64,000 nt of DNA from Rhizobium sp. P32RR-XVIII (GTDB lineage Bacteria > Pseudomonadota > Alphaproteobacteria > Rhizobiales > Rhizobiaceae): assembly GCF_012641395.1 (NCBI RefSeq), contig NZ_JABAIH010000008.1, positions 186,001 to 250,000 of the forward strand, read 5' to 3'. The notes beneath the pieces were generated by a model, which was given only the letters and a program-made list of their open reading frames with translations, was not told where the DNA came from and searched no databases. Each line of letters begins with the position of its first letter. Position 1 is the stretch's first letter. Position numbers and translations under genes: made by a program. Below, piece after piece: positions 8,629-16,967 of this stretch.

Positions 8629-9783
8629 TCAAGTGATGAGCCTCTGCTTCAGTCCGCTTAGCATATCCAGACAGGCCTTCAACTGATCGAGGCTTACAAA
8701 TTCGTCTGGCTTGTGGGCCTGGGCGATGGAACCCGGTCCACAGACCACGGTAGAGATGCCGAGCTGCTGGAAGAGCCCAGCCTCCGTGCCGAAGGAAACG
8801 ACATCCGCGGTCGTTGCGCCGGTTAGCGCGGAGACGATCGCCCGGGCCTCGTTTTCCGTCGTCGGCTCGAGGCCGTCGATCTCGCCCACCACATGCGTGT
8901 GGATGGACGCCGAGGGACAGACCGAACGCATGGAGGGAAGCAGGACTTCCTCACAATAGGCCCTTATATGGCTTTTGACATAGTCAACATCCGCCCGGCG
9001 GATCGGCCGCATCTCCCATTCGACGGCGCAATGACCGGCGATCACATTGCGGGCCGTGCCGCCTTGGATGCGGCCGGCCTGCAGCGTCGTCCATGGCGGG
9101 GTGAAGGGGCTCGCCGGAACCGCCTCCCGAAGCTCTTTGCCGATCTCCAGCAGCCGGCCAATATAGCGAACCGCGTATTCAATGGCATTCACGCCGAGAT
9201 CGGGATTGGAAGCGTGCCCCTCCAGTCCGGTGAATTCGGTCGTGTATTCATAGCAGCCCTTGTGCCCTTCGATGATGCGCATCTCGGTCGGCTCGCCGAT
9301 GATGGCGACCGAGGGCTTGATCTCGATGCGCCTGAGTTCGGCAGCCAGCTCCTGGCCGCCAAGGCAGCCCACTTCCTCATCGAAGGTAAAGGCGAAGTGA
9401 ACCGGCCTCCTGAGATCGAGGCTCGCATAGTCCGGCGCTATGGCGAGTGCTGCGGCGATGAACCCCTTCATGTCGCAGGTGCCGCGGCCGTAAAGACGCC
9501 CATCCGCCTCGCGCAGCGAGAACGGGTCTGATTGCCACTCGTCCCCGTCCGCCGGCACGACGTCGGTATGGCCTGATAGCACGATGCCGCCATCGCATTC
9601 CGGCCCGATGGAGGCGAAGAGGTTCGCCTTCGTTCCGCTCTGGTCGCGCATCACGGAGACACGCGCCCCGCAATCGTTCAGGCGGTCCGCGGCGTAAGCG
9701 ATCAGCGCGAGGTTGCTGTCGGACGAGACAGTCGGAAAGGCGACGAGATCGGCAAGGATCGAGCGCGTCTCGGAAATGAGCAT
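8629..9783 (-). CDS. M20-family deacetylase (ArgE-like), probable N-acetyl-diaminobutyrate deacetylase
   Basis: The 384-residue protein is an ArgE/DapE-type zinc hydrolase. It shows the metal-binding SGHTDVVP near residue 70, the bridging aspartate in GRGTCDMKG, and the catalytic glutamates in FDEEVGC. A dimerisation lid domain lies in the middle. By homology alone it would be called acetylornithine deacetylase. Its position, five bases from the ectoine hydrolase and inside the ectoine cluster, suggests that it removes the acetyl group from N-acetyl-L-2,4-diaminobutyrate. In Halomonas and S. meliloti that step is done by DoeB/EutE of the AstE/AspA family, and no such gene is present here. I believe M20 alternatives have been labelled DoeB2 in databases, but I could not check. 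Ornithine metabolism remains possible. Confidence 0.85.
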   Translation of the reverse strand: MLISETRSILADLVAFPTVSSDSNLALIAYAADRLNDCGARVSVMRDQSGTKANLFASIGPECDGGIVLSGHTDVVPADGDEWQSDPFSLREADGRLYGRGTCDMKGFIAAALAIAPDYASLDLRRPVHFAFTFDEEVGCLGGQELAAELRRIEIKPSVAIIGEPTEMRIIEGHKGCYEYTTEFTGLEGHASNPDLGVNAIEYAVRYIGRLLEIGKELREAVPASPFTPPWTTLQAGRIQGGTARNVIAGHCAVEWEMRPIRRADVDYVKSHIRAYCEEVLLPSMRSVCPSASIHTHVVGEIDGLEPTTENEARAIVSALTGATTADVVSFGTEAGLFQQLGISTVVCGPGSIAQAHKPDEFVSLDQLKACLDMLSGLKQRLIT

Positions 9784-9787
9784 TCTA

Positions 9788-10972
9788 TCAGTCCTTGACG
9801 ATCAGCTTGCGCGGTCTGTTGCAGAGGCATTCCGCGGCGCCATTTTCGCGGATCAGGATGGTCTCGGTGATTTCCATGCCCCAGTCCTGCATCCAGAGGC
9901 CCGGCATGAAATGGAAGGTCATGCCCGGTTCGAGTACGGACTGATCCTCCTCGCGCAACGAGATCGTGCGCTCGCCCCAGTCCGGCGGGTAGGAGAGGCC
10001 GACCGGATAGCCGCAGCGGGCGCCGCGCTCGATGCCCGCACGCTCGAGCGGCGCGGCAAGCGCCTTGGCGATGTCGCAGGCCCGGTTGCCGGCGCGCGCG
10101 GCCTCCAGACCGGCTTCGAGACCCTCGACAAGGGCCTTCTCTGCCTCGAGCAGGAAGGCGGGCGGCTTGCCGAGAAAAACGGTCCGGCAGAAAGGTGCGT
10201 GATAGCGACGGTAGCAGCCGGCGATTTCGAAGAAGGTCGCGGTTCCCGTTTCGGTTTCCCGATCGTCCCATGTCAGGTGCGGTGCGGCGGCGTCGCTGCC
10301 GCTTGGAAGCAAGGGCACGATCGCCGCATAGTCACCCCAAGCGTCGCCGGTGCCGCGCACGGCGTCGCCAAGGATGTCGGCGACCAGCTCGTTCTTCTTC
10401 AGGCCCGGCCGCATGCGCTCCGCAATACCGTCCACGATCTTTTCGGAAATGCGTGCTGCCTTGCGCATGAAGGCGATTTCCTCGCCGCTCTTGACGTTCC
10501 GCTGCCAGTTGACGAGCGCGGTCGCGTCGACGAGATCCGCGTCCGGCAGTTCTTCCCGCAAAGTCAGGTAGGCCTTGGCGGAGAAATAATAGTTCTCAAG
10601 TTCGAGGCCGATGCGTCTGTTGCCGTAGCCCTTGTCCCGCAGGATTGCCGCCAGCGCCTGCATGGGGTGGCGCTCGGTCGACTGCACGTAATTGTCGGCG
10701 TAGAAGGTGACGCGGTCATCGGCCATCCAGACGGTGCGATAGGCGCCGTTGGCGTCCTGCCTGCGGCCCCACCAGATGGGGTCCTCGTCGTGGAACACGA
10801 TGACGCCCTGATGCACGTAGAAGGACCAGCCGTCGTAACCGGTCAGCCAGGCCATGTTGGAGGGATCCTCCACGAAGAGAACATCGATCCCCTTCTTCTC
10901 CATGGCCGCGCGGGTCTTTGCCAGACGGCGGAAAAACTCATCCTGGGAAAAGGGCAAGCGCTTGACGATCAT
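9788..10972 (-). CDS. doeA: Ectoine hydrolase, M24 peptidase-like
   Basis: This 394-residue enzyme has the creatinase/prolidase architecture: an N-terminal domain (about 1-150) and a C-terminal pita-bread domain. It carries the DoeA/EutD hallmarks MTFHFMPGLWMQDWG and MEITETILI near the C-terminus. DoeA opens the ectoine ring to N-acetyl-L-2,4-diaminobutyrate, the first catabolic step, in the cytoplasm. The ATG at 10972 is chosen because GGAGGAACC lies directly upstream on the coding strand. A longer frame exists but would run back through the operator region. The length fits the family (about 400). It is the first gene of the minus-strand unit, divergent from ehuB, with two repeated operator-like sites between them. 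Confidence 0.88.
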   Translation of the reverse strand: MIVKRLPFSQDEFFRRLAKTRAAMEKKGIDVLFVEDPSNMAWLTGYDGWSFYVHQGVIVFHDEDPIWWGRRQDANGAYRTVWMADDRVTFYADNYVQSTERHPMQALAAILRDKGYGNRRIGLELENYYFSAKAYLTLREELPDADLVDATALVNWQRNVKSGEEIAFMRKAARISEKIVDGIAERMRPGLKKNELVADILGDAVRGTGDAWGDYAAIVPLLPSGSDAAAPHLTWDDRETETGTATFFEIAGCYRRYHAPFCRTVFLGKPPAFLLEAEKALVEGLEAGLEAARAGNRACDIAKALAAPLERAGIERGARCGYPVGLSYPPDWGERTISLREEDQSVLEPGMTFHFMPGLWMQDWGMEITETILIRENGAAECLCNRPRKLIVKD

Positions 10973-11013
10973 GGTTCCTCCGGGAGTGACGTTTATTCGT
11001 GCAGATGCTGTAT

Positions 11014-11023
11014 TTGTGTACAA
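11014..11023. promoter_or_regulatory. Operator-like TTGTGTACAA, copy 1
   Basis: TTGTGTACAA has symmetric arms TTGT and ACAA. It occurs here, 41 bases upstream of the doeA start, and again at 11097-11106. GATGCTGT precedes both copies. FCD-type GntR repressors usually bind short palindromes of this kind, so this is the best candidate site for the GntR protein encoded at 7846-8589. The assignment is inferred from symmetry, repetition and position. Confidence 0.55.
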
Positions 11024-11096
11024 GGTATCTTAATTGAGGCTACAAATCCCAAAAAATAGCAAGAAAAATATTGACATTCCCGCGATCAGGATGCTG

Positions 11097-11106
11097 TTGT
11101 GTACAA
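11097..11106. promoter_or_regulatory. Operator-like TTGTGTACAA, copy 2, at the ehuB promoter
   Basis: This is the second identical decamer, 83 bases (about eight helical turns) from copy 1 and 50 bases upstream of the ehuB ATG. A consensus-like -35, TTGACA, lies at 11071-11076. The site falls where the -10 region of that promoter would be, so a protein bound here should block ehuB transcription. The even helical spacing would let one regulator bridge both sites. Confidence 0.55.
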
Positions 11107-11155
11107 CATAATAAAAATTCGCGTGGGATCAACAAACAGAAAATGGGAGCAAATC

Positions 11156-12016
11156 ATGAATCGGAAAATGCTTGGGGCGGCTGCGGCCACCGCAATTCTC
11201 GTGGCCTTCGGCGCCAGCGCGGCAGGCGCGGTCACGCTGCAGGAGATCAAGGACCGCGGCTACATCCGCGTTGCGGTCGCCAACGAAATTCCCTATGGCT
11301 TCATGGACCCGAGCGGTGCTGCGAAGGGTGCCGGACCTGATGTCGCCACAGCCGTTCTCGGCAAGCTCGGCATCGCGGCCGACAATATCCAGTGGGTGGT
11401 CACGAATTTCTCATCGCTCATTCCGGGGCTCCAGGCCAATCGCTTCGACATGACCGCTAGCGAAATGGCGATCCGCCCCGAGCGCTGCCAGAAGGTCGTC
11501 TATTCCGAGCCGAACACATCCTACGGTGAGGGTCTGCTCGTGCCGGCCGGCAATCCGAAGGGCGTGAAGACCTATTCCGACTTTGCCAAGGAAGGCATGA
11601 AGGTCGCGGTCATGGCCGGCGCCGACCAGCTTCACATGATGCAGTCGCTCGGCGTGCCGGAAGGCAACATCGTCACCATCGCAGCAAACTCCGATGCGAT
11701 CTCGACCGTCTCGACCGGTCGCGCCGACGCCTATGCCGCGACGGGGCTGACGGCCAGCGAACTGGCAGCCAAGAGCGACAAGGTCGCGATCGTGGACGAT
11801 TTCAAGGATCCGGTCGTCGACGGCAAGGAAGTTCGCAGCTGGGGCGGCTTCAACTTCAATTCAGACTCCAAGGATCTTGTCGAGGCCTTCAACAAGGAGC
11901 TCGAAGCCTTCAAGAAGACCGACGACTGGAAGAAGATCCTTACCGGCTATGGCTTCACGCCCGCCGATATCGAAGGCTCGTCCGCCAAGACGACCAAAGA
12001 CCTCTGCGCAATGTGA
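11156..12016 (+). CDS. ehuB: Ectoine/hydroxyectoine-binding periplasmic protein
   Basis: The 286-residue solute-binding protein has a signal peptide (about 1-23, AAAATAILVAFGASAAGA) and belongs to the polar amino-acid binding family 3. Features shared with the S. meliloti EhuB group are GYIRVAVANE near the mature N-terminus, the motif IPGLQANRFDMTASEM, RPERCQKVVYSEP, and a terminal TKDLCAM with a C-terminal cysteine. It captures ectoine or hydroxyectoine in the periplasm for the EhuCDA transporter. The ATG at 11156 has GGGAG six bases upstream. It is the first gene of the plus-strand ectoine unit, and 173 bases with a strong palindrome separate it from ehuC. That layout often lets the binding protein be made in excess. 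Confidence 0.88.
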   Translation: MNRKMLGAAAATAILVAFGASAAGAVTLQEIKDRGYIRVAVANEIPYGFMDPSGAAKGAGPDVATAVLGKLGIAADNIQWVVTNFSSLIPGLQANRFDMTASEMAIRPERCQKVVYSEPNTSYGEGLLVPAGNPKGVKTYSDFAKEGMKVAVMAGADQLHMMQSLGVPEGNIVTIAANSDAISTVSTGRADAYAATGLTASELAAKSDKVAIVDDFKDPVVDGKEVRSWGGFNFNSDSKDLVEAFNKELEAFKKTDDWKKILTGYGFTPADIEGSSAKTTKDLCAM

Positions 12017-12088
12017 TCAAGCGGATCACACCGGATTACGACGGCCACTGGCCGGGGCGAAAATGGCAAAGCTCCGGCCGATCCTGTT

Positions 12089-12147
12089 TAGAGCGGGATG
12101 CCGGATTCAGTTTTCAGGTCGGTTCGACCTGAAATCATCCCGCTCTA
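12089..12147. repeat. Nested palindromic intergenic repeat (RIME-like)
   Basis: A perfect 12-base outer stem pairs TAGAGCGGGATG (12089-12100) with CATCCCGCTCTA (12136-12147). Inside it a perfect 10-base stem pairs TTTCAGGTCG (12112-12121) with CGACCTGAAA (12125-12134) around a three-base loop. Dispersed palindromes beginning with TAGAGCGGGAT are common between genes of rhizobia. In the ehuB-ehuC gap it would fold in the mRNA and could stabilise the ehuB transcript or reduce read-through into the permease genes. Confidence 0.75.
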
Positions 12148-12189
12148 GGGTGCCGGCATGTCGCCCGATAATAATGGGGAAAGCCGCGG

Positions 12190-12861
12190 ATGCATTGGAC
12201 GGAATATCTTGGCCCGCTTGCCCAGGGCGCCAAGGTCACTATCGAACTTACCGTATATTCGACCATTCTCGGCGGAATATTCTCCTTCCTGTTCGGGATC
12301 GGAAAGCTCTCGCCTAACTGGTTCGTCAAGGGCTTCTCGATCGTCTACATCGAAGTCTTCCGCGGCACATCGCTGCTCGTCCAGCTTTTCTGGCTCTATT
12401 TCGCGCTCCCGATCGCCGGTGACATGATCGGGCTCGATCTGAGGCTGCCGCCGGTCGCAGCGGGGGTGCTGGCCCTGGCGCTCAATATCGGCGCCTATGG
12501 CGCCGAGGTGGTGCGCGGTGCGATCCAGGCCGTCAGCCGCAACCAGTACGAGGCTGCGACCGCGCTCAATTTCACGCCGCGCCAGGCGCTTTTTCGCGTG
12601 GCCCTGCCGCAGGCGCTACCGGAGATGATGCCGAGTTTCTGCAACCTTGCCGTCCAGAACCTGAAGGACACGGCACTCGTATCCCTCATCAGCCTTGCCG
12701 ACCTCGCCTTCAAGGCGGAACAGCTGCGCAACTTCTATCAGGACTCGACCACGATCTACATGATCATTCTATTCATGTATTTCGGCATGGCCCTGGTGCT
12801 GACGCTGATCATGCGCATCCTGGAAAACTCGCTCAGCCGCTGGCGCGGCTGCAGGAGGTAG
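12190..12861 (+). CDS. ehuC: Ectoine ABC transporter permease EhuC
   Basis: The 223-residue inner-membrane protein of the HisM/GlnP family has about five transmembrane segments. It carries the EAA loop that docks the ATPase, around the segment YEAATALNFTPRQALFRVALPQALPE (about residues 120-145). The N-terminal segment YSTILGGIFSFLFGIGKLSP is the first membrane helix. It pairs with EhuD to form the pore for ectoine and hydroxyectoine. The gene follows ehuB after the palindromic repeat and lies four bases before ehuD. The amino-acid type transporter family is certain, while substrate specificity rests on the neighbouring ehuB, doeA and eut genes. Confidence 0.87.
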   Translation: MHWTEYLGPLAQGAKVTIELTVYSTILGGIFSFLFGIGKLSPNWFVKGFSIVYIEVFRGTSLLVQLFWLYFALPIAGDMIGLDLRLPPVAAGVLALALNIGAYGAEVVRGAIQAVSRNQYEAATALNFTPRQALFRVALPQALPEMMPSFCNLAVQNLKDTALVSLISLADLAFKAEQLRNFYQDSTTIYMIILFMYFGMALVLTLIMRILENSLSRWRGCRR

Positions 12862-12865
12862 GCCC

Positions 12866-13561
12866 ATGCTGTTCGGATACGAATGGGATACCGCTAACGG
12901 CGAACTGGCTTTCGCGATCTCCATCCTGCCCATACTGCTGCACGGACTTCTGGTAACGATCGAAGCCTCCATCCTCGGCTTCTTCGTCGCCATGGTCATC
13001 GGCCTCCTGCTGGCCGTCCTGAAGGGCGCGCCGTCGCGGTTCATCTCGTGGCCTGCGACCTTCATCACGGAGTTCATCCGCGACACGCCGCTGCTCGTCC
13101 AGCTCTTCTTTCTCTATTACGTGCTGCCGGACTACGGCATCGTGCTGCCGGCCTTCATGACCGGCGCCCTGGCGCTCGGCATTCAGTACAGCGCTTATAC
13201 TTCCGAGGTCTATCGGGCCGGTATCGATGCGATCGATCGTGGCCAGCACGAAGCATCCAAGGCGCTCGACCTGCCGCCGCGCCGCACCTTCACGCACATC
13301 ATCCTGCCGCAGGCGGTGCCGCGCATCATCCCGGCGCTCGGCAACTATCTCGTTTCGATCATGAAGGACGTGCCGGTGCTGTCGGTGGTCACCGTGCTGG
13401 AAATGCTGAACGTCGCCAAGATCATCGGTGATCAGACCTTCGACTATCTGGTGCCACTGTCGATGGTCGGCGGCCTTTATCTGATCCTGACCATCTTCGC
13501 ATCCGCGCTGGTGCGCTATCTCGATATTAATCTACCGAAGGGAGGTATCCCGTTAAGATGA
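12866..13561 (+). CDS. ehuD: Ectoine ABC transporter permease EhuD
   Basis: The 231-residue second permease of the importer has the same fold as EhuC. The EAA-loop segment HEASKALDLPPRRTFTHIIL lies near residues 128-147, followed by five or so membrane helices ending in VGGLYLILTIFASALV. AGGAGG precedes the ATG by eight bases, so initiation should be strong. The 3' end overlaps the ATG of ehuA by four bases, and the last codons contain GGGAGG, the ribosome-binding site for ehuA. This points to translational coupling of permease and ATPase. Confidence 0.87.
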   Translation: MLFGYEWDTANGELAFAISILPILLHGLLVTIEASILGFFVAMVIGLLLAVLKGAPSRFISWPATFITEFIRDTPLLVQLFFLYYVLPDYGIVLPAFMTGALALGIQYSAYTSEVYRAGIDAIDRGQHEASKALDLPPRRTFTHIILPQAVPRIIPALGNYLVSIMKDVPVLSVVTVLEMLNVAKIIGDQTFDYLVPLSMVGGLYLILTIFASALVRYLDINLPKGGIPLR

Positions 13562-14331
13562 GCGAGCCAGTCATCGTTTTCGACAAGGTCAAGAAGGCCT
13601 ATGGCAACTTCGTCGTCATCAACGATCTCGATTTCACCGTTTCTCCAGGAGAAAAGGTGACGATCATCGGTCCGTCGGGTTCCGGCAAGTCGACCGTTCT
13701 CAGGATCCTGATGACGCTGGAAAAGATCAGCGGGGGCACCGTGTATGTCGGCGGAGAGCCCCTGTGGCACGAGCGCAGGAATGGCGATCTCGTCCCGGCC
13801 GGAGAGAACCATCTCCGCGAAATGCGCAAGCAGCTTGGGATGGTCTTCCAGCAATTCAATCTCTTCCCGCATATGACGGTCCTCAGAAACCTCATGGAAG
13901 CGCCGCACGTGGTGCTGGGCCTTTCCAAGGCCGAGGCCAGGGGGCGGGCTGAAGAGCTGCTGGAGCTTGTCGGCCTCAAGGAACATGCGCAGAAATTCCC
14001 GGGCCAGCTTTCCGGCGGGCAACAGCAGCGCGTCGGCATCGCCCGGGCGCTCGCCATGCGGCCCCGCATCATGCTGTTCGACGAACCGACGTCGGCGCTC
14101 GACCCGGAACTGGTCGGCGAAGTGCTGAACGTCATTCGCAGGCTCGCCTCCGAGCACGATCTCACGATGCTGATGGTGACCCACGAGATGCGCTTCGCCC
14201 GCGAGATTTCCGACCGCGTATGCTTCTTCGACAAGGGCAAAATCCACGAGGAAGGAACGCCGGCGGAGATCTTCGGCAATCCGCAGAAGGAGCGCACGCA
14301 GCAGTTCCTGAGGGCGGTGACGGAGGGGTGA
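13558..14331 (+). CDS. ehuA: Ectoine ABC transporter ATPase EhuA
   Basis: The 257-residue ATPase has Walker A GPSGSGKST near residue 39, the Q-loop region GMVFQQFNLFPHM, signature LSGGQQQRVGIARAL, Walker B IMLFDEPTSALD, and the switch histidine in VTHEMRFAR. It powers ectoine uptake at the inner face of the membrane. It starts inside the last codons of ehuD and its TGA directly abuts the ATG of eutB, so uptake and catabolism genes form one transcript. An insertion between Walker A and the Q-loop (VYVGGEPLWHERRNGDLVPAG) is typical of this ATPase subfamily. Confidence 0.88.
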   Translation: MSEPVIVFDKVKKAYGNFVVINDLDFTVSPGEKVTIIGPSGSGKSTVLRILMTLEKISGGTVYVGGEPLWHERRNGDLVPAGENHLREMRKQLGMVFQQFNLFPHMTVLRNLMEAPHVVLGLSKAEARGRAEELLELVGLKEHAQKFPGQLSGGQQQRVGIARALAMRPRIMLFDEPTSALDPELVGEVLNVIRRLASEHDLTMLMVTHEMRFAREISDRVCFFDKGKIHEEGTPAEIFGNPQKERTQQFLRAVTEG

Positions 14332-15351
14332 ATGAGCGGTCGTGAACTGATCACGCTTGCCGATGTGTTGGCTGCGCGCGCGCGGATCGCCGGTATTGCC
14401 ATGCGCACGCCTCTCGTTCCCTCGCCCTTCATGACCCGAAAGGCGGGCCGGGAATTTCTGTTGAAGCTGGAGATCGCCCAGCCGATCGGTGCCTTCAAGA
14501 TCCGCGGCGCGGCCAACGCGGTCGCGCGTTTGCCTGCCGAGGCAAAGGGCGTTGCCTGCTGCTCGACAGGCAATCACGGCCGGGGCGTTGCCTATGCCGC
14601 GCAAAAGCGAGGCATCCCGGCTGTCGTGTGCATGTCGTCCCTCGTCCCGCAGGCGAAGGTCGAGGGTATTCGCGCGCTTGGCGCCGATGTCCGCATCGTC
14701 GGCAGGAGCCAGGACGACGCCCAGACCGAATGCACACGCCTGTGCGCCGAGGACGGCTTCATTGAAGTGCCGCCCTTCGACCACGCCGATGTGATCGCCG
14801 GCCAGGGCACGATCGGCCTCGAGATTCTGGAGGACCGCCCGGACGTCGCCTCGTTGCTCGTTCCGCTCTCCGGCGGCGGCCTTGCGGCCGGCGTTGCGCT
14901 TGCCGCCAAGGCGATCCGGCCGGATATCCGTGTGATCGGCATTTCCATGGATCGAGGCGCTGCGATGGCCGCGTCGCTTGTCGCCGGAAGGCCGGTCGAG
15001 GTGGAAGAAGTGCCGAGCCTTGCCGATTCCCTCGGCGGCGGCATCGGACTCGACAACCGCTACACATTCGATCTCTGCCGGGAGCTGATCGACGAGATGG
15101 TTCTTGTGAACGAGGCCGAAATCTACCGGGCCATGCAGGTGCTCTATTTCGAGGATCGATTTGTGGCCGAAGGCGCAAGCGTCGTGGGACTGGCCGCCGT
15201 GCTTTCCGGGAAGCTTTCTCTGCCGGAAGGACCAACCGCCAGCATCGTCACCGGGCGCAATCTCGACATGCCGACATTCACGAAAATCATATCAGGCGAG
15301 GACGTGATGCTCGGCGACGTTTTAATGGAAGGCACGCTTTATGGCGCATGA
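14332..15351 (+). CDS. eutB: Hydroxyectoine utilization dehydratase EutB, PLP enzyme
   Basis: The 339-residue fold-type II PLP enzyme resembles threonine dehydratase. The Schiff-base lysine lies in GAFKIRGA near residue 58. The phosphate-binding asparagine/glycine loop is seen in STGNHGRG, and the glycine-rich SGGGLAAG near 182 completes the cofactor site. In S. meliloti, EutB belongs to the eutABCDE cluster. It is proposed to act with EutA and EutC on the hydroxylated intermediate, so that hydroxyectoine can enter the ectoine pathway. The gene begins directly after the ehuA stop and overlaps eutC by 11 bases. The usual partner eutA (Asp/Glu-racemase family) is not found in this window. Confidence 0.85.
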   Translation: MSGRELITLADVLAARARIAGIAMRTPLVPSPFMTRKAGREFLLKLEIAQPIGAFKIRGAANAVARLPAEAKGVACCSTGNHGRGVAYAAQKRGIPAVVCMSSLVPQAKVEGIRALGADVRIVGRSQDDAQTECTRLCAEDGFIEVPPFDHADVIAGQGTIGLEILEDRPDVASLLVPLSGGGLAAGVALAAKAIRPDIRVIGISMDRGAAMAASLVAGRPVEVEEVPSLADSLGGGIGLDNRYTFDLCRELIDEMVLVNEAEIYRAMQVLYFEDRFVAEGASVVGLAAVLSGKLSLPEGPTASIVTGRNLDMPTFTKIISGEDVMLGDVLMEGTLYGA

Positions 15352-16333
15352 CATCGTGATCCTGGCCGAGAAGGAGCTTCGAAGGGCAGTCCCGCTCGAT
15401 CTTGCCGCCATCGACATCGTTGAGCAGGCATTCGCGGCCCTTGCCACGGGCGAGGTGATCATGCCGCCGATCCTTTCGATGGCGATCCCGCAGGCCAATG
15501 GGGAGATCGATGTCAAAACCGCCTATATCCCCGGTCTCGACGGCTTCGCCATCAAGGTCAGCCCGGGTTTCTTTGACAATCCGAAAATCGGCCTGCCGAG
15601 CCTCAACGGATTGATGATCCTCCTTTCTGCGAAGACGGGCCTCGTCAAGGCTCTGTTGCTGGACAACGGCTACCTCACCGATGTGCGCACGGCCGCGGCA
15701 GGCGCCGTTGCGGCACGCCATCTGGCGCCGGCCGATGTCGTGACCGCGGGGGTAATGGGCACCGGTGTCCAGGCTCGGCTGCAGATCGAAGCGGCGCATT
15801 TCGTTCGTCCCTTCAGGCGCGTCATCGTCTGGGGCAGAGAGCTAGCGAAAGCAGAGGCCTGCGCGGCCGATCTCGCGGCACGGCTTGGCATCAAAGCGCG
15901 CGCCGAGGCGGACCCGGCGCGGCTCGTTGCCGAAAGCCAGCTCGTCATCACCACCACGCCTTCACGCGAACCGATATTGAAGGCCGAATGGCTGCATCCC
16001 GGCCTGCACATTACCGCGATGGGATCCGACCAGGAGGAAAAGAACGAGATCGACCCGAGGGCGCTCGCGAGCGCCGATCTCTATGTCTGCGACCGGGTGA
16101 GCCAATGCGAGAAGCTCGGCGAACTGCGCAGCGTGATCGCCGCCGGCCTCTGGACGACGGGAGCGCCGGCGGAACTCGGCGCGGTGCTGACCGGAAGAGC
16201 CGCTGGACGCAAGAGTGAAAGCGATGTGACGATTTCGGACCTGACGGGTACGGGAGCGCAAGATACCGCAATCGCCACCTTTGCCTGTGGGCGGTGCGAG
16301 GATCAGGGCGCCGGCACCGTGATGAATGTGTGA
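15341..16333 (+). CDS. eutC: Ectoine utilization protein EutC (ornithine cyclodeaminase family)
   Basis: The 330-residue protein belongs to the ornithine cyclodeaminase/mu-crystallin family. An N-terminal substrate-binding part contains VKTAYIPGLDGFAIKVSPGF. The NAD-binding Rossmann domain has the motif GVMGTGVQARLQIEA near residue 145. EutC is thought to take part in hydroxyectoine conversion with EutB; its exact reaction is not settled. It overlaps eutB by 11 bases. The neighbouring acetyl-diaminobutyrate route argues for this role over true ornithine cyclodeamination. Confidence 0.85.
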   Translation: MAHDIVILAEKELRRAVPLDLAAIDIVEQAFAALATGEVIMPPILSMAIPQANGEIDVKTAYIPGLDGFAIKVSPGFFDNPKIGLPSLNGLMILLSAKTGLVKALLLDNGYLTDVRTAAAGAVAARHLAPADVVTAGVMGTGVQARLQIEAAHFVRPFRRVIVWGRELAKAEACAADLAARLGIKARAEADPARLVAESQLVITTTPSREPILKAEWLHPGLHITAMGSDQEEKNEIDPRALASADLYVCDRVSQCEKLGELRSVIAAGLWTTGAPAELGAVLTGRAAGRKSESDVTISDLTGTGAQDTAIATFACGRCEDQGAGTVMNV

Positions 16334-16362
16334 GACGGCCGGTTCGAGCAGCAAGTGACGTC

Positions 16363-16875
16363 ATGTTGAAACTCGACAATCGCGATATCGAAATCCTGAA
16401 GATCCTTTCGAGCGAAGCCCGCATTTCGAAGGCGGATCTCGCGAGCAGGATCAATCTGAGCCCGAGTCCGTGCTGGGAGCGCCTGAGCCGGCTGGAAAAG
16501 GCCGGCGTGATCAGCAGCTACAGGGCCGAGATCTCGCTGAAATCCATCGTCTCGAGCGTCACCGTCTTTGTCACCGTCGAGCTCGAGCATCACCGCTCGG
16601 ACGCGTTCCAGGCGTTCGAGCGAGCAGTGAAGAGTAAGGAGGAGATCGTCGCTTGCTGGGCACTGGGCGGCGGCTTCGATTACCTCCTGCACATCGTCAC
16701 CCGCGATATCGACAGCTATCAGCGCCTGATCGATCGCCTCCTGGAGCAGCCGTTGGGCGTCGCGCGCTACTACACCTACATCGTGACCAAGCCTGTGAAA
16801 GAGGGCGGAGTGCTGCCTTTCGACAGCCTGTTCGAGAGCGGAAGAGAAGAAGCTGCCATCGAGGGTGGCAAATAA
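16363..16875 (+). CDS. Lrp/AsnC-type regulator of the ectoine cluster
   Basis: The 170-residue protein has an N-terminal helix-turn-helix (LDNRDIEILKILSSEARISK, then LASRINLSPSPCWERLSRLE) and a C-terminal RAM ligand domain (about 75-150). An AsnC-family gene (asnC/doeX) is a regular member of ectoine degradation clusters. In Halomonas the DoeX protein binds upstream of the degradation genes. The ATG at 16363 is chosen because the conserved Lrp start, aligned to LDNRDIEIL, follows at once. A longer frame would run back into eutC. It sits between the hydroxyectoine genes and the final two catabolic enzymes, so diaminobutyrate or an acetylated intermediate is a likely effector. Confidence 0.83.
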   Translation: MLKLDNRDIEILKILSSEARISKADLASRINLSPSPCWERLSRLEKAGVISSYRAEISLKSIVSSVTVFVTVELEHHRSDAFQAFERAVKSKEEIVACWALGGGFDYLLHIVTRDIDSYQRLIDRLLEQPLGVARYYTYIVTKPVKEGGVLPFDSLFESGREEAAIEGGK

Positions 16876-16967
16876 AGATATTTCGTCTGCCGCCAATGCC
16901 TGGAAAAGACAATTCGGCTGCCTCGTTCGAGGGATCATGAAGCCTGATCAATGGGAAGAGGTGCAGC

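Noticed and set aside
8629..9783. Arginine biosynthesis acetylornithine deacetylase
   Set aside because: Homology allows it, but the five-base spacing to doeA and the ectoine context make the ectoine pathway more likely. Kept as an alternative only.
13516..14784. 422-codon minus-strand frame opposite ehuA and eutB
   Set aside because: The plus-strand genes have full ABC ATPase and PLP motifs; the antisense product has none.
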